From assembly GCA_004194705.1 (NCBI GenBank), contig SADC01001305.1, forward strand, positions 124,001 to 188,000: 64,000 bases of DNA, written 5' to 3'. The translations under genes and the position numbers were made by a program. Shown here one piece after another: positions 55,942 through 64,000 of this stretch. This stretch comes from Ditylenchus dipsaci. Lineage: Eukaryota > Nematoda > Chromadorea > Rhabditida > Anguinidae. Position 1 is the first letter of the stretch; each line of letters begins with the position of its first letter. The notes under the pieces were generated by a model. That model was not told where the DNA came from. It worked only from the letters and a program-made list of their open reading frames with translations, and ran no database searches.

Positions 55942-57839
55942 TCATTGCTGATAAAAGATGCCTTTGGCATAGCCTAGAGAAAAGACCTTCTGCCAAAGCT
56001 TAGCGATTTCAATGAAATAGGTGTTTTCAGCCAGCACCTCCTGTCCCACACGCAAATATGGGATCTTGACTTTCTCTTGGCCAACAGCTGGCCAAGGCAC
56101 AGCTTTTGTAGATGGGTTTCCAGTCTTGATAAAGCTGGCAAAAGCATCTACAAGTTTCTTTGTGAATTGCAATTCTGTTGGATTGGTTTCACTTTTGTTG
56201 AAAGGGAAGTATGGCTGGGCATCCATCAAATATTGGTATTCGTAGGCGTGAGGCTCATAAGTAATATCAATGCCCACCAATGGTCGATGAGAAGGATGGA
56301 TGTAATCTAAGAAGTAGACATGTTGTTGCCAATTTAAGCTCATCTTCTCAACCATTTCCCAAATCTGACCACCAGAAATTCTCCTTCAGTTTGAGCCTAT
56401 ATGTATTTTTAAATTTTAATTCAAAATCCGAAATAAAAACACGTACATCAGTAAAACGAGTGTACCAGAACTTCTCTGGTAGACTCGACTCATTGCTGCT
56501 ACCTCTCAAATAGTAAGCCAGCAACAGTTTTCGGATCTCAGCCACATTAGGTCCAGCAGCATCTTCACTAGCCAAATAGTTGTTCACATGGTCCAAGAAG
56601 TCGGCTTTAGTGAAATTTGCTTGTCGGTCCACAGTTCTACCAATGACATATGCGAACACTTTAGCAATCACAGAGCCACTGTCGAATGCTTAAATTAAAC
56701 TGCTTTTATGGCATTACTAAAATAAAAGAGAGGACTCACTAAAGATCAGACCGTCTCCCTTGGTGCATCCGTATAAGGTTTTTCGGACTTTTGTCTCCTT
56801 ATTAAGTTGAGCCAAGCTTTTTCCGTCATAGAAGTCATCGTCACGAATCGGTCCCCAGTAGATCAGATCCATGGAGTTGCGCATCCTTCCCTAAACCATA
56901 AAATCGATATCTGGTGATTTGCCAAAGTAGCTTACCCATCCTTTAAGCACATCATGCACTTGTTTTACTGTCACATTCTTTAAGCATTTCTTAGTTAGCT
57001 CTCGAGTAGCCAAGTCACATCCCAACGATTTGGACAAATTCTTAGAACTTTCAAGGGTTTTAACAGTGTTGCTCCAAGGCTGTAAAGACCACCGCTTGAT
57101 TGAATGGTCTGTTTGACGTAGTTGCGAGAGTAGGGAGACAGACTAAGAGAGTGTGTGGATGCACCTCCGGCACTGTTGCCCATTACAGTCACTTGTTTTG
57201 GGTCACCACCAAACTGGCTGATGTATTTGTTGACAAAGGCAAGAGAAGCTGTTTGGTCAAACAAGCCGAGATTAGCATTGTCTCCTTTTTGGTGCCAAAA
57301 GCGAAAAAGCCATAGAAATTCAGACGGTATTGGATGTGCACTACCACAATTCCACGAGAATTGAAATGACGGGCGGATTGAGGCCATCCATAGAATCTGT
57401 TCATGCCATATACAAACCCACCTCCATGGATCCACAACAAAACTGGGTAAGGCTTGCCTTTGGGTGGTGGAGTGGAGGGTGTGAATATATTCAACATGAG
57501 ACAGTCTTCAGAGGTGGGATAGGTGATCCTGCCATTTGGAGGGTCTAGTTCAGCCATGTCTTCCTGCTGTACACATCCTGGAGGCAAATCAGTGTTGTTG
57601 ACAATTCTAGTAGGATTGGAGGGCAGAGGCACAGGTCGTTCTAGTCGAAGTTCTCCAAGTGGAGGTCTGGCATAGGGCAAGGCAAGGTAGACATTGCTGG
57701 ACAAGTTTCGGCCATTTTCTTGGTATTGGTAGACAAAGCCGTGAGCTTGATACACATCTAACTTGACAACAGGCTGACTGTTGGCTTCAGCTGTTTGGAC
57801 TAGAGCAAGGAGGAGGGTGGAGAAAAAGATGGAGATCAT
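55942..57839 (-). CDS. Secreted carboxylesterase (alpha/beta hydrolase)
   Basis: Hydrolyses carboxylic esters. Four exons (56936-57839, 56740-56890, 56447-56688, 55942-56364) join to 553 residues after adding two bases: one in the T5 run 57286-57290 and one near 57069. The ATG at 57839 starts a signal peptide (ISIFFSTLLLALVQTAEA), suggesting secretion. Family marks: the early Cys motif SEDCLMLNIFTP, oxyanion HGGGFVYG, nucleophile GNSAGG and His in PHAYEYQYLMD. The usual acidic triad position (normally xDEGxxF) reads KGDGLIF, so Asp may replace Glu. The closest functional class is a type-B gut/secreted esterase. There is no evidence that it is an acetylcholinesterase. A TATAAAAG box lies near 57885. 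Confidence 0.92.
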
Positions 57840-57881
57840 TCCCAAAGTTGGAAATGAGGTGAAGATACTGCCATTCGCAAA

Positions 57882-57893
57882 CTCTTTTATAGG
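57882..57893 (-). promoter_or_regulatory. TATA box of the carboxylesterase gene
   Basis: CCTATAAAAGAG on the gene strand, about 45 bp upstream of the ATG. Confidence 0.55.
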
Positions 57894-57899
57894 ACATGA

Positions 57900-58480
57900 A
57901 TTCCTGATTAGAATAAAGGTCCAGACGAATTTCGGCTAGGGCTGTTTATTTGTACCACAAAAGTAAGGGATTTCTGTGTGGCCACACAAGCAAACTATTG
58001 GAAAAGGATTAGCGTTTCAGTGACAGCCTTTTTTGGAATATTTACATGTCTATGAAACACTTTTAATTTATTTTGTGCATTTTCAGGGCCACACCTTATG
58101 CGTTAGTGAATATAGATGAAAATGTAAACATATTCGAGGCTTAATTTTATCAATTTTTTACCAAATTTGTGAATTAATATTTCTTTAGTTTACATCATAC
58201 ATTATACACTTTTTTTCATCGTTTGACAACCTACAAGGGTTGTCGATCGTAACTTAAGCCTACAAATGAAATAAGTTATCTGGTGAAAAAATTTTCTTCT
58301 CCACACCAAATAAGAAAAAAACTGAAAATTACTTTTTCACATAATTTATAATTTTCGTTTGATTTCAAAAATTGCCTATCAGTGGGGAAACTTTGTAATA
58401 CAAAAAATTGCATTTTTATACGCTGCAAACTTTAAAATATGAAAAATAACAAAAAGATTTATGATTTTTGCAATGTGTGC
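57900..58480. other. Intergenic, nothing recognised
   Basis: AT-rich sequence upstream of the esterase. No gene or clear repeat. Confidence 0.4.
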
Positions 58481-58594
58481 TTAGCACTCCGAACTCGAGC
58501 AGCATTTTCCCTAGTTGGACTTAGAATTTCACGCTGAACACGATGAGGTTTTTGGATTTTGATATTCTCGTCAAAAAAGTTTCGACGCTACTGG

Positions 58595-59535
58595 CTTATA
58601 CCCCCCAAAAAAGCTACTTTCTTATACCCCCCCCCCCAAAAAAAATCGGACCTACTGTCATATACCCCCCCCCCCCCCCCAAAACCGACTTTTTTGGGAG
58701 TGTCTAAAAACCATTTTTATGCAATAATTTTGCCATAAAGGGACCAGAAAAGCAGTTAAAAAGGGATTATGGGCTGTATTAGGATGGGAAGGGAATAATA
58801 CAGGGCCACTTTTTTTTTAGCTGCTTTACCATGTTTTCAACTCGAGCCGTGGCAAAAATAGACTCTATATGCATTTTATGATCAAGTGTACTTCTCGGAA
58901 TCATGTCTAAGGTAAGTGCGTGCGCGCATCTCTAACTCTCAAGCCCCCTGCGCCCCCGAAGGGGGCGCAGGGGCTTGGGCTTGGAGTTGAGATGCGCACA
59001 CCCACATACCTTAGACACAAATCACTCGAAAGCGACTCTGGATGCATGAAAAAACATGCATACCAGAGTTATTTATGCGGTAGGCCCAGTATTCAAAACT
59101 ATGTTTAACATCTTTGATTTTGCGACCGAAAAGGCTTCCCCCTCTTCAGGCCTGGGGCTACGAGCCAGAGGCTCAGCCGTGCAAAATTTACACGACAACC
59201 ATTGAGATCCACCCGGCTGATTGGTCCGACCATTTCGAGTCCTTATACTTTTACGTGCACCACAAGTGGCTGGGTTTGAAAGTGACTTCAACGCTAAGAG
59301 AATTAATACTCTTTGGTACTTATAGGCACTATAGAAGTGGCCCCTGTTTTGTCCCTTTCCCTCCCAATACAGCCCTTGAACCCTATTTTAATTGCTTTTC
59401 TGGACCTTTTATGGCGAAATTATTGCTTAAAAATATGTTTTGACCACTCCTAAAAATCTTGATTTTTGGGGGGGGGGTATAAGCCAGTAAGTCCGAGGAT
59501 TGGGGGGGGGGGGTATAAGCCAGTAGCGCCAAAGT
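58595..59535. mobile_element. C-run foldback element, copy E
   Basis: The left side has repeated C runs with CTACTTTCTTATA and CTACTGTCATATA. The right side has G runs with TATAAGCCAGTAGCGCC. The hairpin core at 58904-59016 is nearly identical to copy D, so these two copies are young. Confidence 0.8.
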
Positions 59536-59754
59536 TTCACTAGAGCCTTCTGAAAATTTGAAGTTTTTTCGACTTTTGTCTTGGCACGAAAGTATGAAAA
59601 ACAGTTATAACTTTTCACATACTGAACATTTTTTGAGGTTCTAAATTGCACCTGTAGAAGAGATCCAGGGCTATCTTTTGATCAGTGATTTGCATGCATG
59701 TCATAGAAATTACTGCCGAGAAATTCAAAATATTTTAAAGTCGACCATCTCTTT

Positions 59755-60350
59755 TTTCTGATTTGATATGGACTCATCTTCAAATGGCTATAACTTTTCT
59801 AACAATAGACTAACAAACAAAGAAAACCATTGAAACATCATTTCATGCAAAGTTATGGCTTCTGTAAATTCGGTCACTATTTTTTGCTTCACCTGCGATG
59901 CAAACTGAGTATTTTGAACATTTGATACAGAATTCGTGTATAGCATGATTAATTTGCCTAAAACTGCTCTTACATCTATTAACAGCTTAGTGTCAAATTC
60001 TAAATTCGTCTCGAGACAAACATTATTTAAAATTCTAAAAAATCAATATCTAAATAATTTTCGTCGCGAGGGAATTATAAATATGATGCGAAGCTATTCA
60101 TTGTAAGAGCAGTTTTTAAGATCAATTATTTTGAGCTGTCAAATTTTACAACTTGTTATTTGCAATGCAAGCAAAGCGAATAATAGTGACCGAATTTGCA
60201 GAAGCCATAACTCGTAATAATACGTAGACGATTTTCTTTCCTGAATCCGCATGGAAGTTTTCCACGAAATGGTACCTTTTATACACTCAGTAGGTCTACT
60301 GTTAAAAAAGATATAGCTATTTGAAGATGAGTCCTTATCAGGATTGTTAA
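59755..60350. mobile_element. Palindromic element, GGACTCATCTTCAAAT ends
   Basis: ATGGACTCATCTTCAAATGG (59768) pairs with ATTTGAAGATGAGTCC (60318). The arms share TATGGCTTCTGTAAATTCGG. The loop is near 60000. No coding capacity was seen. Confidence 0.7.
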
Positions 60351-60475
60351 AGCGCCGGCTACCCGGCGGAGAATATCAAAATCCTGAAACACTATCGTGT
60401 TCAGCGTGAAGTTCTGAGTCCAATTAGGCAAAAGTGCCGCTCGGGGTTTGGAGTGTTGATAAAAGAATTGTAAAG

Positions 60476-62794
60476 TCAATATTTTTTGAAAACATCGTTC
60501 ACATCCGAAACTTTTTGAATAGCCTTGTCGCGTTTTATAGAAATTGGAGAAGCATTAGATCTAATTGACAGCCTCCTGATTTCCTTGATAGCAGTTCTCT
60601 TCGTCTTTGTTATTCTTTCAATAAATGCGAAAAAACAATTTTCTATCATTGTTTTTGTATAGCGACGATAAGGAACCACAAAGAAAAGAGTCAAAAATGT
60701 GTTACTGCTGGCGTATAATGTTAATATAATAATCCAATCTAAAGAAAAAATAATAATTATAAGGAGAAGGAATTCATTTACGGCACGCTTAAAAAGTGAT
60801 GTTTACTATAGTTTTATTTTTTACAGTCAAATCTCTATAAACCGATACGCGAGGTGTCGTCTTAAAAAGGTCGTTTCCCTTTAAAGGACCATACTTGTTA
60901 ATGCAAATGAAAAGTTGGCAAAATGAAATGCCGCGGGACACTTCTCTTTCGTCTCGCACTCTACTCTTTGGAGTTATTTCGAGCGACTAAAAAAGTACAG
61001 TGAGAGACGAAAGAGAAGTGTCCCACGCGCATTTGAATTTGCCAAATTATCATTTGCATCAACAAGTATGGTCCTTTAAATATCGTCCACCCGGCGAAAT
61101 CGAGTGTCGAAAGGGTGAAAGTCGGTTTGAAGAATATCGTATTTCCTCTAATTACCAGACATTCTCTAATAAACTTGAGATTGATTTTAAATTTTCCCCA
61201 TTTACGGGGTTTGAAAAATAGATTGAAAAAATTGAAAAAGCCCCATGTGGGCTAATTAGAAAAAACATAGTATGTCGGTTGTAAAGAGATTTGACTGTAT
61301 TTGCTACCTCAGAAAAGTCATGAGTATGTTTCTTCAAAACATTTGAAAACCAATTGACAAAAATTTCAGCAGTGATAAACCACTTATACTGTCTTTTAAA
61401 GGTACTTAAAATAATGATAAAAACCCAATGTCGAAAAATGTCGTGATATCTTGCTTGTTTTAAAAGTAATAAGACTCACGTCGCCTGTGCTTCGGTCAAA
61501 AGCATGACCTATCAACGCAGCTATAAATGTACAGCCGACAGGAAGCACGATAAAAAATATTGGCAAGATAAGCTAAAGTCGCTAATAATTTTGACATTTC
61601 AAAAAACAAATTTACCTGCACAATTAACAAAATTGTTAACTGTCTGTGAATCCTATAAGTCTTTTTAGAAAACTATCTGCGTTTCTTTTAAGTAATTTAA
61701 TAGTTAAAAATACAATTGAAAAGCAGACAATTTCAGCAGTAACCAATCCAAAGATTATAATTTTGGAGACCAAAAATAAATTATTATTAAGATTATTAAA
61801 ATCCATGGCTAACACAATAGAATTTTCAGGTATAAGGCGGCTGTTGTTAAAGTGTTCTGGATCGTAGTTTTTCCAACCTTGTACAAAATTGAAAGCTTGC
61901 TAAACTTTTATTTATTGGTAATTATTGGTCATTTTTAAAAAAATTCAAAATGGAGGGTCAGGGTAAATATTAATAAGTATCTTTTCATTATATCCTTTTT
62001 TATTATATTACATAATTTTCAGTCCAAGTTGTCGATCCCAGTTTTTAAAAATGACTAATCCAAGAAGCAATTACGCAGTATTATCAGTTGAGACTCAATT
62101 TTTCATGACGCAGGTTTGATCCCACTCGAATACCGTAAATGCTCTATTAGTCGCGCACCCTGCGGACCCCATATCTCAGCCTAATTTTTTTTCGGTGTTT
62201 TTGGCGTTTTTGTAGTTTATACAATTTCACCTATTCCACTTTTCAGATTCTGGTCACGCAGCCAAAAATCTCAAAATCGACCTCCAAAATGTATCGATTT
62301 TTTAGAGATTGAAAATTAATCGCACATGGGAGATTAATAAAGCATGTACGGTAAACTTTTTTTATTTCGTGCAGAATTTTTGAGCAAAAAATACTAACCA
62401 TCTCGTCGCAAAATGCGTTGTATGCTGGAACAGAAAAAAAGAAGGCGATGCCTACAGAAATAGATTGAAAAACCAATTTACAAGCTGGTTCGACAAAATT
62501 TTCGTGTATTCTGATGTTAGGAATCACAATAGTCAATCGATACAGCAAGCAGTTCAACTGAGCAGCAAGCACTTGAACTGCACAAAACACAGTTGCGCAC
62601 ATCTTAATTTCCACATCAAAAATTTAGTACGTCAAATGCCTCACCCCAAGTTTAGCAAAGTGTAATCCTGCCTCTTTAAAAAATCCATGGACTACAGCAG
62701 CGCTCATTGGAAACATCACTTTTGGCTGTAATCCAAAAGCAACAAAAGCTGTAAAAAGCATGTCCCACACCTTAATTTGTGTGTTTCTATAATA
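60476..62794 (-). CDS. Serpentine chemoreceptor (nematode 7TM GPCR), 5' end outside window
   Basis: A membrane receptor of the nematode Str/Srh-like class. Exons seen: 62645-62794 (VWDMLFTAFVAFGLQPK), 62399-62602 (VFCAVQVLAAQLNCLLYRL, then VFQSISVGIAFFFSVPAY), 61616-61899 (IIIFGLVTAEIVCFSIVFL, then TYRIHRQLTILLIVQ after adding one base in the A4 run 61671-61674), 61480-61572 (LILPIFFIVLPVGCTFIAAL) and 60476-60738 (WIIILTLYASSNTFL, then VVPYRRYTK and a basic tail to the stop). The RxxRQL..IQ segment before helix 6 and the final PYRRY are typical. The first helix should lie beyond the right edge. The join between the last two exons is off by one base as read. The subfamily and ligand are not known. 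Confidence 0.75.
60824..61297. mobile_element. Pogo-type MITE in the receptor intron
   Basis: A 474-bp element with ends CAGTCAAATCTCTATAAACC and GGTTGTAAAGAGATTTGACTG, flanked by TA. It contains a palindrome (60890-61077, shared GACACTTCTCTTTCGTCTC) and an ACGGTA-type piece (61139-61272). A related palindrome fragment lies near 2240-2310. Confidence 0.8.
62133..62351. mobile_element. ACGGTA-family MITE in the receptor intron
   Basis: Ends CCGTAAATGCTCTATTAGTC and AGATTAATAAAGCATGTACGG, flanked by TA, with the ATATCTCAGCC signature. Confidence 0.82.
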
Positions 62795-62837
62795 GAATTC
62801 AAATTTTAGGTTATTTTAATTTTTTGACCAAGGCAAA

Positions 62838-63062
62838 CTATTGTAACTCACCCAGCTGAGTTGTTAGAGGATTCCTCAAAATCGTAAAATTCGAGGTCGA
62901 TCTCGAGATGTTCGGGAGAAAATTTAAATTCTGAAAAAATGGAATCTGTAGAGCCCGTAAGACTTGAGAAACCCCAAAAAACAGCTTTGCAAAATACTGA
63001 CTCTGAGATGAGACATACGTCCTCAAAGTTGAGGGGAGTGAGTTAGTAGAGAAAAAATGGTA
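62838..63062. repeat. Diverged ACGGTA-family copy
   Basis: Internal order matches the family in reverse (GAGGTCGATCTCGAGATGTTC, CTGAGATGAGACATACGTCC), but the ends have decayed. Confidence 0.6.
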
Positions 63063-63083
63063 AAGCATTGAAGTTCCATTTCT

Positions 63084-63875
63084 AGGGTTGTCGAATCGAG
63101 CGCTCGATTTCGAACTTTTCGCTCGAAAGTTCGAAAATTTTCGAATTTCGAGCGGAAATTTCGAATTTCGAGCGCTCGAAAAAAAATTTCGAATTAGGCT
63201 TTCGAATTTCGAGCGCTCGAAAAAAAATTTCGAATTATGCTTTCGAATTTTGAGCTCTTATTTTCGAGTTATAGTTCGTAACTTGCAGCACACAAAAAAG
63301 AATGTAATGGTGAATTTTTCTTGTTTTAGAAAAATGCCAAGCGAAGTTTGGAAATCGTTTAAGAAAGTCGGTGGAAAGACTATTTTCACTTGTGGGGAAG
63401 AGCTTAGACTGCCAAAGAGTAGATCAACAACTCATCTTTCGGGTCATCTGAAATCGGCAAGGCCAAGGAAAACTTAGCGAACAAAAAATTGGGACCTTCT
63501 GAGGCGAAAAAAGCCAGAGCGGTGCTTTTTGCGATCTCAGAGTCTCCGATCTGCGCCGTTTGATCAAGCACAACCATGAACAAAGAATGGTAGTTTTTTC
63601 GGCCGCTTATTCGTTTGGTGTGGTAAAACGGTCGTGTGTGGTCGATTAACCATGGTTTCGATTAATTTATTTCTAAAAAATCCATTAATGAGGCGGCGAA
63701 GCCGCTGAAAATTTTCGATTTCGAATCGAGCGCTCGAAAATTTTCGAATTTCAAATCGAGCGCTCGAAAATTTCGAATTTCGAATGTCGAATCAAGCGCT
63801 CGACTCGAAAATTTCGAATTTCGAATATCGAATCGAGCGCTCGACTCGAAAATTTCGAGCGCTCGACAACCCTAT
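63084..63875 (+). mobile_element. hAT-like relic with GAGCGCTCGA arrays
   Basis: The outer ends GGGTTGTCGAATCGAGCGCTCG and CGAGCGCTCGACAACCC resemble hAT termini. Both arms are arrays of TCGAGCGCTCGAAAATTTCG. The interior (63340-63480) encodes SEVWKSFKKVGGKTIFTC, CGEELRLP-type and STTHLSGHLKS, which looks like a BED zinc finger (Cys pair then His) of a hAT transposase. It is broken soon after. No 8-bp duplication could be confirmed. Confidence 0.65.
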
Positions 63876-64000
63876 TTTGAGCATCGAAAAAAGATTTTGA
63901 CGTAAAACCTGAGAAATAAAAAGATTTAGGGACCTGAAAAAAGTACAAATCTGTTTTAAAGGTACAGTTACGTTCCATGCTTTAAATGTATTATTTATCA

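Larger units (their letters stand above)
58485..60450. mobile_element. Outer inverted repeat holding two nested elements
   Basis: The ends share TGTTCAGCGTGAA and GAATATCAAAATCC in inverted order (58490-58570 and 60362-60450). Inside are the C-run copy E and the 59755-60350 element. Confidence 0.6.

Noticed and set aside
57100..57548. Three plus-strand frames of about 70 codons
   Set aside because: They are antisense shadows of the carboxylesterase exon.
55942..57839. Acetylcholinesterase
   Set aside because: The acidic triad motif and overall pattern fit a general carboxylesterase, and no C-terminal tetramerisation or anchor sequence is visible.
1..64000. tRNA or rRNA genes
   Set aside because: No cloverleaf-like or rRNA-like sequence could be supported by eye; a tRNAscan-SE or Infernal run would decide.

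Overview
This window is animal nuclear DNA: AT-rich, spliced genes with many introns of about 45-100 bp, canonical GT/AG borders, and very dense short inverted-repeat transposons. Gene content points to a nematode. There is a glycine-rich calpain of the CLP-1 type, a multi-exon serpentine receptor of the nematode chemoreceptor kind, a P-glycoprotein and a secreted carboxylesterase. No species can be named from the sequence alone.

Layout. 0-6.6 kb: calpain gene (minus, 3' end off the left edge), with three unrelated foldback repeats in its introns. 7-9.6 kb: nested inverted-repeat elements. 9.8-16.9 kb: a small family of secreted alpha-helical proteins of unknown function (one pseudogene, two intact single-exon genes), with a stranded plus-strand copy of the last two exons of the sedoheptulokinase gene between them. 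17.5-21 kb: sedoheptulokinase (minus, complete, 461 codons). 22-28.7 kb: P-glycoprotein (minus). 29-35 kb: no confident gene, several repeats and one GC-richer island. 35.2-36.6 kb: small secreted BPI/LBP-like (TULIP) lipid-binding protein (minus). 37-40 kb: nested transposons, including a Merlin element that keeps a transposase fragment. 40.2-44.5 kb: a 16-exon gene (minus) joining a signal peptide, a run of symmetric microexons and an RNase H domain. 45-47.6 kb: a Merlin-like element and a mariner-like relic. 47.8-51 kb: decayed serpentine receptor. 51-55.7 kb: nested inverted repeats. 55.9-57.8 kb: secreted carboxylesterase (minus). 58.5-60.5 kb: nested repeats. 60.5-62.8 kb: serpentine receptor (minus, 5' end off the right edge), followed by a hAT-like relic.

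The genes do not form one pathway. The most unusual locus is the secreted RNase H-like gene: nine consecutive internal exons of 27-60 bp are all multiples of three with the same phase, and two of them are duplicated as a pair. The joined reading frame closes exactly (429 codons including stop) once one missing base is allowed.

Six genes each need one or two extra bases, always in a short homopolymer, to restore a conserved reading frame. This looks like consensus error in the assembly rather than widespread gene decay, and it should temper any pseudogene call here. Transposon evidence is strong: 8-bp target duplications flank three Merlin-type elements, TA duplications flank many mariner/pogo-type elements, and one element is caught inside another.
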